Source: an uncultured Flavobacteriaceae bacterium
GTDB lineage: Bacteria; Bacteroidota; Bacteroidia; Flavobacteriales; Flavobacteriaceae
NCBI GenBank assembly: GCA_947486785.1
Contig: CANKUU010000007.1
Span: forward strand, 62,001 to 126,000
Length of the DNA stretch: 64,000 nt
Direction: 5' to 3'
This document shows positions 17,396-27,728 of the stretch, in pieces (the stretch's first letter is position 1; each line of letters starts with the position of its first letter). Both the position numbers and the translations under genes were made by a program. Under the pieces are notes generated by a model that was not told the DNA's origin, did not search any database, and saw only the letters and a program-made list of their open reading frames with translations.

Positions 17396-18397
17396 ATGGT
17401 GAAACTTATTACTATTTTAAAAGAACGAATTTTAGTGCTCGACGGTGCCATGGGCACCATGTTACAACGCTATAAATTTCAAGAAGAAGATTTTCGTGGA
17501 GAACGTTTTAAAGATTGGAAATATCCGCTGCAGGGTAATAATGATATGTTATCGCTTACCCAGCCAGAGGCAATTGCTGAGGTGCATAAAAAATATTTTG
17601 CAGCCGGTGCAGATATTGTAGAAACCAATACGTTTTCGAGCACTACAATTGCAATGGCCGATTATTACATGGAAGATTTTGTTTACGAACTCAATTTTGA
17701 ATCTGCTCGAATTGCAAAAAGAGTAGCCGACGAGTTTACCGCAAAAGAACCCCATAAACCAAGATTTGTTGCAGGCAGTATCGGCCCAACAAATAAAACC
17801 GCAAGTATGTCGCCCGATGTAAACGATCCGGGCTTTAGAGCCATTTCTTTTAATGAGTTGCGAATAGCTTATAAACAGCAGGTAGAGGCTTTACTAGACG
17901 GCGGTGTCGATATTTTATTGGTTGAAACCATTTTTGATACATTAAATGCAAAAGCTGCGCTTTTTGCTATAGAAGAGGTGAAAGAAGAAAGAAATATCAA
18001 TGTGCCAATTATGGTTAGTGGTACCATAACTGATGCTTCTGGTAGAACCTTATCGGGCCAAACAGCAGAGGCTTTTTTAATAGCTATTTCTCATATTCCA
18101 ATTTTATCGGTTGGCTTTAATTGTGCATTAGGTGCTAACCAACTTGTTCCACATTTAGAGGTGCTGGCAGGCAAAACTGAACATGCTATTTCTGCGCATC
18201 CAAATGCAGGTTTACCAAATGCCTTTGGTGAATATGATGAGTCGCCAGAGCAAATGGCAGATCAGATTAAAGAATATGTAGAAAAAAGCTTGGTAAACAT
18301 TGTAGGTGGTTGTTGTGGAACAACACCAGAACATATTAGAGCTATTGCAAAATTAGTAGATCAATATAATCCGAGAGAGTTCGCAAATGTTCATTAA
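17396..18397 (+). CDS. metH: methionine synthase, homocysteine-binding domain as separate protein
   Basis: 333 residues equal to the N-terminal domain of cobalamin-dependent methionine synthase. It opens with ILVLDGAMGTMLQ, and the zinc ligands are Cys243 (GFNCALG) and Cys306-Cys307 (GGCCGTTPEH). It activates homocysteine for methyl transfer. The remaining domains are encoded by the next gene 113 bases downstream, so metH is split. The ATG at 17396 is chosen; an upstream GTG at 17378 would add six residues. The SAM-I riboswitch in the leader probably controls it. Confidence 0.92.
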   Translation: MVKLITILKERILVLDGAMGTMLQRYKFQEEDFRGERFKDWKYPLQGNNDMLSLTQPEAIAEVHKKYFAAGADIVETNTFSSTTIAMADYYMEDFVYELNFESARIAKRVADEFTAKEPHKPRFVAGSIGPTNKTASMSPDVNDPGFRAISFNELRIAYKQQVEALLDGGVDILLVETIFDTLNAKAALFAIEEVKEERNINVPIMVSGTITDASGRTLSGQTAEAFLIAISHIPILSVGFNCALGANQLVPHLEVLAGKTEHAISAHPNAGLPNAFGEYDESPEQMADQIKEYVEKSLVNIVGGCCGTTPEHIRAIAKLVDQYNPREFANVH

Positions 18398-18510
18398 AAA
18401 AGTACAAGTTTGTTAAACGGTAGCAGCTAGTACTAGAGTAAATCTTAATATAAAAACACTTAAAAAGTAATAGCTATTAGCTAGTATTGTGACCATAAAA
18501 ACAATAATTA

Positions 18511-21234
18511 ATGTCTAAAGAGCATGCAAACATACAGTCAAAAGACAGCTTAAAACAAAACTCTAAGTTTTTAAAATTAAGCGGACTTGAACCCCTTGTT
18601 CTTAGCCCTGAAACTAATTTTATTAATGTTGGTGAGCGAACCAATGTTGCAGGTTCAAAGAAATTTTTACGTCTTATTAAAGAAGAAAAATTTGAAGAAG
18701 CCCTAGATGTTGCCCGTCATCAAGTAGAAGGCGGTGCCCAAATTATTGATATTAATATGGATGATGGACTTATCGATGGCAAAAAAGCCATGGTGAAGTT
18801 CTTAAATTTAGTAATTGCCGAGCCAGATATTGCCCGTGTTCCTATAATGATCGACAGTTCTAAGTGGCAAATTATTGAAGCAGGTCTTCAAGTGGTACAG
18901 GGTAAATGTGTTGTAAATTCTATAAGTTTAAAAGAAGGAGAAGCAACGTTTATAAACCAGGCCAAGCTTATTAAAAGATATGGGGCAGCTGTTATTGTAA
19001 TGGCTTTTGATGAGGTAGGACAGGCCGATACTTATGAGCGGCGGATTGAAATTTCGAAGCGTTCGTATTCTATTTTGGTAAATAAAGTTGGTTTTCCACC
19101 AGAAGATATCATTTTCGATTTAAATGTTTTTCCAGTAGCTACTGGTATGGAGGAGCATAAGCTTAATGCATTAGATTTTATAAATGCTACAAAGTGGGTT
19201 CGTGAAAACTTACCACATTGCAATGTGAGCGGAGGAGTGAGTAATATTTCTTTTTCCTTTAGGGGTAATAATCCTGTTCGAGAAGCTATGCACTCGGTAT
19301 TTTTATATCACGCTATAAAAGCGGGTATGAATATGGGTATTGTAAACCCTACTATGTTAGAGGTGTATGATGATATTCCAAAAGATTTATTAGAGCATGT
19401 CGAAGATGTAATGCTAAATAGAAGAGATGATGCTACCGAGCGATTGTTAACCTTTGCAGAATCGGTTGTTGGTGTCGCTAAAAATAGTACGGTTGATTTA
19501 TCATGGCGAGAAGAATCAGTTCAGAATAGAATTACAAGAGCATTGGTTAAAGGTATCGATCAATATATTATTGAAGATGTAGAAGAGGCAAGGCAAGCAG
19601 CAGATAAACCTATACAAGTTATCGAAGGAAACTTAATGACTGGTATGAACGTGGTAGGTGATCTCTTCGGAAGCGGTAAAATGTTTTTACCTCAAGTGGT
19701 AAAATCTGCTCGAGTAATGAAAAAAGCAGTTGCTTATTTACTACCCTATATTGAAGAAGAAAAATTGTTGAATCCTCAAGAAGGAGATTCAGATGGTAAT
19801 GGAAAAATATTAATGGCAACCGTAAAAGGGGATGTACATGATATTGGAAAAAATATTGTTGGCGTAGTGCTAGCTTGTAATAATTATGAGATTATTGATT
19901 TGGGGGTGATGGTGCCACCTGAAAAGATACTTCAGGCAGCTATTGAAGAAAAGGTTGATATAATTGGTTTGAGCGGATTAATTACTCCATCATTAGACGA
20001 GATGGTGCACTTGGCGAAGGAAATGGAGCGAAAAAATTTAAAACTTCCTTTAATGATAGGCGGCGCAACCACAAGTAAAGCGCATACTGCTGTAAAAATT
20101 GACCCAGAGTATAGTGCTTCGGTTGTGCATGTTAATGATGCTTCAAGAGCAGTAACCGTGGCTGGTGATCTATTGCAGAAAGAGACGTCAGAAGAATATA
20201 AAAAAGGAATTAAAGAGGACTATGACGTATTTAGAGATAAGTTTTTGAAACGCTCGGTAAAAAAAACATACAAAAGCATTGTAAGTGCAAGAGCTAATAA
20301 ATATAAAATTGATTGGAATTTAAGTAAAATTGTAAAACCAAATCAACTTGGAATTCAAGTTATTGAAGAGTTAAATTTAGAGCTACTGGTTCCGTTTATT
20401 GATTGGACACCTTTTTTTAGAAGTTGGGAGCTACATGGTAAATATCCTGATATTCTTAACGATGCTATTGTAGGTGAACAAGCTACAGACCTTTTTAAAG
20501 ATGCGCAGGTAATGCTTAAAAAAGTAATCGCCGAAAAGCAACTAAAGGCAAAGGCTGTATTTGGATTGTTTCCTGCCAATACGATTAATAATGATGATAT
20601 TGAAGTACGTGTAAATACGAATACGTTTATTTTTCGAACATTAAGGCAACAGTTACAACGTAGAGAGGGCGTTGCAGACTATGCTTTAGCCGATTTTATT
20701 GCGCCAAAAGAAAGTGGTAAACAAGATTATATAGGTTGTTTTTGTGTTTCTACAGGTTTTGGAACCGCCGAATTAGCGGCTGCATATGAGAAAGATTTAG
20801 ATGATTATAATGCAATAATGATAAAAGCTTTAGCAGATAGATTGGCCGAAGCTTTTGCCGAACACCTACATAAAGAAGTGCGAACAAAACATTGGGGTTA
20901 TGCTAAAAATGAAAATTTAACCAATGAAGAACTCATTAAAGAATCATATAAAGGTATTCGCCCCGCCCCTGGTTATCCTGCATGTCCAGATCACCTAGAA
21001 AAGCTGACTATTTGGAACATTCTTCAAGTAGAAAAAAATATAGGGGTACAATTAACAGAAAGTTTAGCGATGTGGCCAGCAGCTTCAGTAAGTGGATATT
21101 ATTTTGGAAATCAAGAGGCCCGTTATTTCGGTTTAGGAAAAATAAAATTAGACCAAGTAAAAGACTTTGCAAAGCGAAAGAAAATTTCTTTAGAAGAAGC
21201 TAAAAAATGGCTTTCTCCAAACATAGAGGAGTAA
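18511..21234 (+). CDS. metH: methionine synthase, folate-, cobalamin- and SAM-reactivation domains
   Basis: 907 residues covering MetH after the homocysteine domain. The pterin-binding region starts at [16 protein letters not shown] (about 40-55). The cobalamin cap and binding domains include DVHDIG with lower axial ligand His443, SGLITPS and MIGGATTS. The C-terminal activation domain has the SAM-contact segment [16 protein letters not shown]. It carries methyl from methyltetrahydrofolate through cobalamin to homocysteine. It works with the separate homocysteine domain encoded upstream and is followed 53 bases later by metF, which supplies the methyl donor. Confidence 0.95.
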   Translation: MSKEHANIQSKDSLKQNSKFLKLSGLEPLVLSPETNFINVGERTNVAGSKKFLRLIKEEKFEEALDVARHQVEGGAQIIDINMDDGLIDGKKAMVKFLNLVIAEPDIARVPIMIDSSKWQIIEAGLQVVQGKCVVNSISLKEGEATFINQAKLIKRYGAAVIVMAFDEVGQADTYERRIEISKRSYSILVNKVGFPPEDIIFDLNVFPVATGMEEHKLNALDFINATKWVRENLPHCNVSGGVSNISFSFRGNNPVREAMHSVFLYHAIKAGMNMGIVNPTMLEVYDDIPKDLLEHVEDVMLNRRDDATERLLTFAESVVGVAKNSTVDLSWREESVQNRITRALVKGIDQYIIEDVEEARQAADKPIQVIEGNLMTGMNVVGDLFGSGKMFLPQVVKSARVMKKAVAYLLPYIEEEKLLNPQEGDSDGNGKILMATVKGDVHDIGKNIVGVVLACNNYEIIDLGVMVPPEKILQAAIEEKVDIIGLSGLITPSLDEMVHLAKEMERKNLKLPLMIGGATTSKAHTAVKIDPEYSASVVHVNDASRAVTVAGDLLQKETSEEYKKGIKEDYDVFRDKFLKRSVKKTYKSIVSARANKYKIDWNLSKIVKPNQLGIQVIEELNLELLVPFIDWTPFFRSWELHGKYPDILNDAIVGEQATDLFKDAQVMLKKVIAEKQLKAKAVFGLFPANTINNDDIEVRVNTNTFIFRTLRQQLQRREGVADYALADFIAPKESGKQDYIGCFCVSTGFGTAELAAAYEKDLDDYNAIMIKALADRLAEAFAEHLHKEVRTKHWGYAKNENLTNEELIKESYKGIRPAPGYPACPDHLEKLTIWNILQVEKNIGVQLTESLAMWPAASVSGYYFGNQEARYFGLGKIKLDQVKDFAKRKKISLEEAKKWLSPNIEE

Positions 21235-21287
21235 GTGTTCATTTAAAAGAATAAAATGAACGCAGTAGATAGTTATAAAAAAATAAA

Positions 21288-22241
21288 ATGAAAGTAACAG
21301 AGCACATTAAGGGCGCAAAAGGACAAACACTATTTTCCTTTGAAATTATACCGCCTGTTAAAGGTCATAAAATTCAACAGTTATATGATAACATAGACCC
21401 TTTGATGGAGTTTAACCCGCCATTTATTGACGTAACAACCTCTCGCGAGGAGTATATTTATTTAGATCGCTCTGGCCTGTTGGATAAGAAATTAACTAGA
21501 ATGCGACCAGGTACCGTGGGTATTTGTGCATCTATCAAACATAAATATAATGTAGATACAGTACCTCACGTGCTTTGTGGCGGATTTACCAAAGAAGAAA
21601 CCGAGTACCTTTTGGTAGATTGTCATTATTTGGGTATCGAAAATGTTATGGCACTTAGGGGAGATGCCATGCGCGAAGAAAAGTATTTTACACCTACAAA
21701 AGGCGGTCATTCTTTTGCTGTAGAATTGGTAACTCAAATTCAAAATTTGAATTGTGGAAAGTATTTACATGAGGTTATAGAAACCGATGATTGTGCCAAT
21801 TTTTGTATTGGAGTTGCCGGTTATCCGGAGAAGCATTTAGAAGCACCATCATTAAAAACAGATTTAAAACGTTTAAAGCAGAAGGTTGATGCCGGAGCTG
21901 ATTATGTGGTGACACAGATGTTTTTTGATAACAATAAATATTTTGAATTTGTTGATGCAGCAAAAGATATAGGTATTAATATTCCTATTATCCCGGGTAT
22001 AAAGCCCCTCGCAGTAAAGCGGCACCTGCAACTATTGCCTCAGGTTTTTCGGATTGATTTGCCCCAAGATTTAATTGATGCTGTAGATGATTGCGCTAAT
22101 AATAAAGCAGTGCGGCAGGTTGGTGTAGAATGGGCTATAGAGCAATCAAAAGAATTAAAAGCAGCAGGGGTGCCGGTATTGCATTACTATTCTATGGGTA
22201 AATCTGATAATATTCGTGCGATAGCAAGTGAGATCTTTTAG
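21288..22241 (+). CDS. metF: 5,10-methylenetetrahydrofolate reductase
   Basis: 317 residues, slightly longer than the E. coli enzyme. FSFEIIPPVKG holds the active-site glutamate region, DVTTSREE follows, and AGADYVVTQMFFDNNKYF is the conserved flavin-site segment. It reduces methylene- to methyltetrahydrofolate for MetH. It is the last gene of the riboswitch transcript; no clear terminator was seen in 22242-22500. Confidence 0.95.
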   Translation: MKVTEHIKGAKGQTLFSFEIIPPVKGHKIQQLYDNIDPLMEFNPPFIDVTTSREEYIYLDRSGLLDKKLTRMRPGTVGICASIKHKYNVDTVPHVLCGGFTKEETEYLLVDCHYLGIENVMALRGDAMREEKYFTPTKGGHSFAVELVTQIQNLNCGKYLHEVIETDDCANFCIGVAGYPEKHLEAPSLKTDLKRLKQKVDAGADYVVTQMFFDNNKYFEFVDAAKDIGINIPIIPGIKPLAVKRHLQLLPQVFRIDLPQDLIDAVDDCANNKAVRQVGVEWAIEQSKELKAAGVPVLHYYSMGKSDNIRAIASEIF

Positions 22242-22507
22242 TTTTAATAGTATATCAGCAGACCATTAGCTCCTATCAATCGTGCAATTCAAATTTTATT
22301 TTCTTGTCAAATAGTATAAATAACGTGGGTAGATTAGATTTAAAGACCCATAGTTTTGTTATAACTATATTTTTTTAGCGTTTTATGTGAATGATATATC
22401 GGCGTCCAACAATTATTAAATGGGTGACTAAACAAAAACAATAGATGGCTCATTTTTTTTCTTTTTTTGATAAGCTATATCAAGCATCATGATTACCTTT
22501 GATTGCA

Positions 22508-23605
22508 ATGAAATTAAAAACCTGCTTTTTTGTTCTAATTTTGGTGCGTTTTTCTTTCGGTCAAAATAAAGAGTCAAAACCAATTTACACCCTAGACGCG
22601 AGTGTGTTTGCTGGGTCTATTTTATTACATAACCCAGATATATCGCATTTAATTACAGGTCATCCGAAAGGCTTTGTTTTAGGCGTTAATAAAAAATCTT
22701 TTGGTTTAGAAGAATGGGAGCAATGGTATAATTATCCAGATTTTGGTGCAACTTTTGTATATCAAGATATGGCGAATTCAACACTAGGAGATAATTATGC
22801 CTTATATGCGCATTACAATTTTTATTTTCTTGGCCGTAATTTGCAATTACGAGCGGCGCAAGGCATTGTATACAACACAAACCCTTATGATAAAAATGAT
22901 AATTTTCGTAATAATGCTTATGGTTCTCGTTTTTTGAGTTCAACCTTATTAATGCTTAATTATTATAAAGAAAATATTTTTGACGGTATAGGTTTTAAGG
23001 CAGGTCTATCGATTTCGCATTACTCAAACGCAAATACAAAATCGCCAAATACCTCTACAAACACTTTGGCATTTAATGTAGGTGTAACTTATAATTTACT
23101 TCAAAAAGAACCAGAATTTGTTATTCGAGAAAAAGAGAAGATTGCCGCATGGCCTATGCAATATAATGTGGTTTTTAGAACGGGTATTAATGAAAGCGAT
23201 AATATAGGATCTGGACAGTTTCCTTTCTATATTTTCTCAGCTTATGCCGATAAAATAGTTGGTAGAAGAAGTGCTATTCAATTTGGTGCAGATGTATTTT
23301 TTAGTAATTTTTTAAAAGAACTCATTCGTTTTCAATCAAGTTCTTTTCCAGAAAATAATATTGACCCAGAAACAGATTATAAACGAGTAGGAGTCTTTTT
23401 AGGACATGAATTGTTGATAAATAAATTTTCAATAGAAACCCAACTAGGGTACTATGTATATTATCCGTATGATTTTGAAGGAAAAATTTATAACCGGATA
23501 GTGTTAAAACGCATTTTAGGAAAGAACCTATTTGCTGCTATTAGTTTAAAATCACACGCAGCAGCAGCAGAAGCGGTAGAATTTGGCTTAGGAGTACGAT
23601 TTTAA
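22508..23605 (+). CDS. PagL-like acyloxyacyl/lipid A deacylase, outer membrane
   Basis: 365 residues with a signal peptide (KLKTCFFVLILVRFSFGQ) and a beta-barrel pattern ending in VEFGLGVRF, an outer-membrane type C-terminal Phe. GLSISHYSNANTKSPN contains the His-x-Ser pair (His171, Ser173) typical of PagL-type lipid A 3-O-deacylases. It may remodel lipid A. The protein is about twice the size of Pseudomonas PagL, as in the Bacteroidota acyloxyacyl hydrolase annotations. The ATG at 22508 is preferred over a TTG at 22499 because it places the lysine directly before the hydrophobic core. Confidence 0.7.
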   Translation: MKLKTCFFVLILVRFSFGQNKESKPIYTLDASVFAGSILLHNPDISHLITGHPKGFVLGVNKKSFGLEEWEQWYNYPDFGATFVYQDMANSTLGDNYALYAHYNFYFLGRNLQLRAAQGIVYNTNPYDKNDNFRNNAYGSRFLSSTLLMLNYYKENIFDGIGFKAGLSISHYSNANTKSPNTSTNTLAFNVGVTYNLLQKEPEFVIREKEKIAAWPMQYNVVFRTGINESDNIGSGQFPFYIFSAYADKIVGRRSAIQFGADVFFSNFLKELIRFQSSSFPENNIDPETDYKRVGVFLGHELLINKFSIETQLGYYVYYPYDFEGKIYNRIVLKRILGKNLFAAISLKSHAAAAEAVEFGLGVRF

Positions 23606-23657
23606 AGTAATATTTTATTAGAAATGGCCCCATTATAAACAGAAATAGCAAAAACTA

Positions 23658-24419
23658 ATGTTTAAATTAAAAAATATACGGATCGTCTTTGTATCTATCT
23701 TTGTTGCCGCATGTAATTCTGAAACGGCTTCAGATTGTTTTCAACGTGCCGGGGATATTGTGGCTGATGAGCTTGTTGTTGCAGATTTTAACCAAATTAC
23801 GGTGTTTGAAAATGTAGCTATGATTTTAAAACAAGGACCAGAAACAAAAGTGGTAGTTGAAACAGGTAAAAACTTACGCAACCAAGTAGATGTATCTGTA
23901 GAAAACGGTAGATTACTTTTAAGAGACACTAATACTTGTAATTTTGTACGCGATTATGGATTAACAAAGGTGTACGTTACGGCGCCTAATATTACTGAGA
24001 TTAAAAGCAGCACAGGTTTACCAATAAAAAGTGAAGGTGTACTAAACTACCGAAGTTTAGCATTAATTTCTGAAAGTTTTAATAATCCAGAGGCTAAAAC
24101 AAAAGACGGTTCTTTTGATTTAAATCTTAACGTACAATCCCTTACGATTGTAGTGAATGGTTTGGCCTATTTTAAATTAAATGGAACTGCAGATTTTTTC
24201 AGAATAACCGTTGCCGCGGGTGATTCTAGAATAGAAGCTGGACTTCTTGAGGCACAAGTTGTAAATTTTGATCACAGAGGCTCTAACGACTTGTTCGTAA
24301 ACCCTAGGGACGAAATTATAGGAAGAATCCGAGGAACGGGCAATGTGCATGTCAGAAACCAGCCTCCAATGGTTGATGTACAAGAACTATATAAAGGAAA
24401 ACTGATTTTTAATAAGTAG
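23658..24419 (+). CDS. GIN-domain (DUF2807) lipoprotein
   Basis: 253 residues. The N-terminus FVSIFVAACNSE looks like a lipoprotein signal with a cysteine at about residue 19. The rest has the repetitive beta pattern of the head GIN/DUF2807 family: FNQITVFENVAMILKQGP, VSVENGRLLLRD, TAPNITEIKSS, and later short repeats ending GRIRGTGNVHV. These proteins are predicted right-handed beta-helices at the cell surface with unknown function. It follows the deacylase gene by 52 bases and may share its transcript. Confidence 0.8.
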   Translation: MFKLKNIRIVFVSIFVAACNSETASDCFQRAGDIVADELVVADFNQITVFENVAMILKQGPETKVVVETGKNLRNQVDVSVENGRLLLRDTNTCNFVRDYGLTKVYVTAPNITEIKSSTGLPIKSEGVLNYRSLALISESFNNPEAKTKDGSFDLNLNVQSLTIVVNGLAYFKLNGTADFFRITVAAGDSRIEAGLLEAQVVNFDHRGSNDLFVNPRDEIIGRIRGTGNVHVRNQPPMVDVQELYKGKLIFNK

Positions 24420-24483
24420 ATATGGAGTTTGTAGTGAAGTAACAAAACCTAAAAACTATCTTATTTTTAAATTTTGCCTATTT

Positions 24484-25569
24484 ATGTACTATCCCATTTC
24501 AAATTTTCTAAAAAATTTTTTCGCAAAAAAGCGCATTCTTATAGAAAATACTCCTTTAGCTGGTTTAACCAAAGCAAATGATTTGCTAAATGGTTTAATT
24601 ATTAAGGAAAAAGTACCTGGAATGGCCGTTACTGTATTAAAAGAAGGGAAGCCAGTATTAGAAAAAGGATATGGTTTTATTAATTTAAAAAATAGAATTC
24701 CTGTTAATACTCAAAAATCAATTTTTAGAATCGCTAGTGTATCCAAGCCTATAGCCGCAACAGCTTTAGCACATATGGTAAAAGATGGTTTAATAAATTT
24801 AGACAAATCGTTTTATGATTATGTACCCTATTACCCAAAAAAAAAATGGGATTTTACTATCCGTCAACTTGCTAGTCACACCTCAGGAGTTCGGGGTTAC
24901 AGGGGTAAAGAGTATGGTCTTAATAAGCCTTTTAGCATAAAAGAAGGTATCTCTATTTTTAAAGATGATGAACTTTTGTTTGAGCCAGGCACGAACTATT
25001 TATATAATAGCTTTAATTGGGTTTTAATTTCGTTAGCAATGCAAGAAGTTAGTGGCATTCCATTTGAAGAATATGTAAAAGATAAAGTGTTTCGCCCCTT
25101 AGAAATGAATCATACGTTTTCAGAGCCTACCTTTTTTGAGGATATGGTTACATTTTATTCTAAAAATCGATCTGGTTTTAAAGAAGCGATTACGGTTGAT
25201 AACCACTATAAGCTTGCTGGCGGTGGTTTTGTTTCTACTACCCAAGATATTGCTAAACTAGGTCAGGCGTATTTAGAAAATGGAATTATGAGTAGCGAAG
25301 TGTTATCTCAGTTTTTAACTTCAGAAATGATTAATCAAGAAAAAACCTATTATGGGCTAGGTTGGCAAGTTAGCAAAGATGCCAGGGGAAGATCTTTTTA
25401 TGGTCATGTAGGTAATGGAGTGGGTGGGTATGCTAATTTTTATGTGTACCCAAAACAACAGATGGTTTTTGTATTCTTAATCAATTGCACAAACCCAAAT
25501 ATCCAAGATGAACTAGATGAGGTAATAGATATATTAATTACAAATCACAACGCAGATGTAGTGGTTTAA
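24484..25569 (+). CDS. serine hydrolase, beta-lactamase class C/CubicO type
   Basis: 361 residues. The catalytic SxxK is Ser85-Val-Ser-Lys88 in FRIASVSKP, the tyrosine motif is YNS in place of the usual YSN, and the third element is GHVGNGVGG near residue 315. RQLASHTSGVRGY is a conserved family segment. Family members are peptidases, esterases or beta-lactamases; substrate cannot be told. There is no clear signal peptide, although an N-terminal FLKNFFAKK stretch is present. Confidence 0.88.
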   Translation: MYYPISNFLKNFFAKKRILIENTPLAGLTKANDLLNGLIIKEKVPGMAVTVLKEGKPVLEKGYGFINLKNRIPVNTQKSIFRIASVSKPIAATALAHMVKDGLINLDKSFYDYVPYYPKKKWDFTIRQLASHTSGVRGYRGKEYGLNKPFSIKEGISIFKDDELLFEPGTNYLYNSFNWVLISLAMQEVSGIPFEEYVKDKVFRPLEMNHTFSEPTFFEDMVTFYSKNRSGFKEAITVDNHYKLAGGGFVSTTQDIAKLGQAYLENGIMSSEVLSQFLTSEMINQEKTYYGLGWQVSKDARGRSFYGHVGNGVGGYANFYVYPKQQMVFVFLINCTNPNIQDELDEVIDILITNHNADVVV

Positions 25570-25624
25570 AATTATTTGTTTGATTTTATTTATTTTTAGG
25601 CTTTAATTTTTTAGGCTTTAATTG

Positions 25625-26608
25625 ATGAAGAGAATAGTAGTTGTGTTGCTTATCTTAAATGTTTGTGCAGTAAAGGCTCAAACGGCTATAACTGGGTATG
25701 TATCCGGTGATGAAAGTAATGCATCTTATGAAGTGCATCTTGGTCAAATCGCGCTAGAAGATCATATCAAATTAAGCCAAGTAAAAAAGATAGCCTCTAC
25801 TCGCATAGATAAAAATGGTTTTTTTGAGTTTAAGAAGCAACTAATTGCTGATAAAAATGCAATTTATAAAGTCTATGTAAATCAAATAGAAGCAGCCTTA
25901 AAAGACACGCTGCAAGTAGGCCAACTATTTATTCTTTCAAAAAAGGATAGCATTCATTTTAAGAAATCGCGCATCCCTTTTACATCTTACGTTAATAGCA
26001 ATCTAGCGAATAAAGAATGGCAAAAATTGAAAAAATTTGAACAGAAGCTAAGACCTATCGATTTAAAAAAAGAAGATAGTTTATCTACCTCATACATTGG
26101 TAATATTAAAGCTTTTACTAAAGATTCATTAGAAATTTTGATGGTAAAGTTAATTGGTTTAAAACAGTTAGATAGTAAAGAATTGCTAGCGAAAGATATT
26201 CTTAAGAATCCAGCATATTATTCAGACCTTTTAGCAGAATTAAGAGCAAGTGAAATTGATCGTTCTCAATACTTATTTTTAGAAAACAAACTGGCTTTTA
26301 TAAAAGCGGATGAAATAGAAAAAAAATATGTTTTAAGTAAGTGGTTAATTGCTTTACTGACTATCGTAATCGTAGGTTTAGGTTTGTTTGTTTTTAAACT
26401 GAAACAACGAAAATTAAATGTAAAGGTTGATTTGAGTAGGCAAGAGAAGAATGTACAAAGTCTTATTTTAAAAGGCATGAGTAACAAGGAGATTGCAAAC
26501 GAACTTTACATAAGCTTAAATACTGTAAAAACACATATTACCAATATTTACGCTAAACTACAAGTATCAAATCGCCAAGAATTGGTTCGAAAATTTCAAA
26601 ATTTATAA
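25625..26608 (+). CDS. membrane-anchored LuxR-type transcriptional regulator
   Basis: 327 residues with an unusual layout: a signal peptide (MKRIVVVLLILNVCAVKAQ), an exported domain of about 220 residues, one membrane helix (WLIALLTIVIVGLGLFVF, near residue 250) and a cytoplasmic LuxR/GerE helix-turn-helix at the C-terminus (MSNKEIANELYISLNTVKTH). This is a one-component sensor that could signal across the membrane without phosphorylation. The exported part matches nothing I can name. Just upstream, AGGCTTTAATT occurs twice with a 15-bp period. Confidence 0.85.
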   Translation: MKRIVVVLLILNVCAVKAQTAITGYVSGDESNASYEVHLGQIALEDHIKLSQVKKIASTRIDKNGFFEFKKQLIADKNAIYKVYVNQIEAALKDTLQVGQLFILSKKDSIHFKKSRIPFTSYVNSNLANKEWQKLKKFEQKLRPIDLKKEDSLSTSYIGNIKAFTKDSLEILMVKLIGLKQLDSKELLAKDILKNPAYYSDLLAELRASEIDRSQYLFLENKLAFIKADEIEKKYVLSKWLIALLTIVIVGLGLFVFKLKQRKLNVKVDLSRQEKNVQSLILKGMSNKEIANELYISLNTVKTHITNIYAKLQVSNRQELVRKFQNL

Positions 26609-26842
26609 GAGGGCCATTGCTAAATCAGTGCACAAAATATTCTAAGTTGTTGTATGCAGCGGAATAGTTCTGATTAAAAAAAAAGATTAGGACGTAAGGA
26701 TATTTTTAAATATAATTCATACTTTAGCCTAAGTTTAAGTGAACCATGATTAATCAATATTTTTATAGCAGTACTTTTTTTTACTTCTTTTTTAAAAGAG
26801 GAACGGAGCTGTTGTGATATATTGAAAAAATAAAAACAAGTA

Positions 26843-26873
26843 AAAGCTCCATTTAATATGGGGCTTTTTTTTT
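26843..26873 (+). terminator. rho-independent terminator
   Basis: AAAGCTCC (26843-26850) pairs with GGGGCTTT (26860-26867, one G-U pair) around a 9-nt loop, followed by a T run. It lies only 28 bases before the next start codon, so it may also act as an attenuator for the aromatic gene block. Confidence 0.6.
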
Positions 26874-26900
26874 AGTCATTTTTTAAGAAGTAAAAATTAA

Positions 26901-27728
26901 ATGAGTTTAATCATTGCCATTCAGGGGATAAAAGGATCTAACCACCACCAGGTTGCAATAGATAATTATGGAGAGGATGTTCAATTGCTAGAGTGCTTGT
27001 CTTTTGATGCATTAGTGCAGGCTATCGTAGATGGCAAAGCCGATAAGGGAATTATGGCTATTGAAAATTCAATAGCAGGTTCAATTATTCCTAATTATAA
27101 TTTAATCTATCACAATAACCTTTATGTGGTTGGAGAACAATATTTAAATATTCATCATAATCTAATGGCTTTAAAAGGACAAACCATCGCAGATATATCG
27201 GAAGTGCGATCACATCCAATGGCATTACTTCAATGTAAAAAATTTTTTCAAAATCATCCACACATTAAATTAGTGGAAGATGTAGATACGGCCGAGCCAG
27301 CAAGACGTATTCAAGAAGAAAAACTAAAGCATGTAGCGGCTATAGCGCCACAAGTATCTTCAGAAATGTATGGTTTGAACATCGTAGCAGATGACATACA
27401 AACGATGAAGTACAACTCAACACGGTTTATTATTGTAAAAAATAAGAATAAGGAGATACCGAAAGAAATGATTAATAAGGCTTCAATTCGTTTTTTAACT
27501 GATCATAAACGAGGTAGTTTGGCAGCAATATTAAACGTTATGAGCGATTGTAACTTAAACTTAACTAAAATTCAAAGTTTGCCTGTAGTAGAGACGCCAT
27601 GGAAATATGCCTTTTTCGTTGATATAACATTTAATGGGTTTGAAAAATTTGAAAAAGCTAAAGCTTTATTAAGCATCATGTCTGAAGACTTTAAAGTACT
27701 CGGAGAATATAAAAATGCTAGACTATGA
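26901..27728 (+). CDS. pheA: prephenate dehydratase with ACT domain
   Basis: 275 residues. GIMAIENSIAGSI and the TRFIIV segment before the linker are catalytic-domain motifs; the C-terminal ACT domain includes RGSLAAILNVMSDCNLNLTK and the phenylalanine-sensing ESRP motif is replaced by QSLPV. It converts prephenate to phenylpyruvate. It overlaps the aminotransferase gene by 4 bases (ATGA), so the two are coupled. The chorismate mutase activity that is fused in E. coli PheA is found instead on the DAHP synthase downstream. Confidence 0.93.
   Translation: MSLIIAIQGIKGSNHHQVAIDNYGEDVQLLECLSFDALVQAIVDGKADKGIMAIENSIAGSIIPNYNLIYHNNLYVVGEQYLNIHHNLMALKGQTIADISEVRSHPMALLQCKKFFQNHPHIKLVEDVDTAEPARRIQEEKLKHVAAIAPQVSSEMYGLNIVADDIQTMKYNSTRFIIVKNKNKEIPKEMINKASIRFLTDHKRGSLAAILNVMSDCNLNLTKIQSLPVVETPWKYAFFVDITFNGFEKFEKAKALLSIMSEDFKVLGEYKNARL

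Noticed and set aside
25594-25623. 15-bp tandem duplication before the LuxR gene
   Set aside because: Short AT-rich repeat without other features; likely replication slippage.
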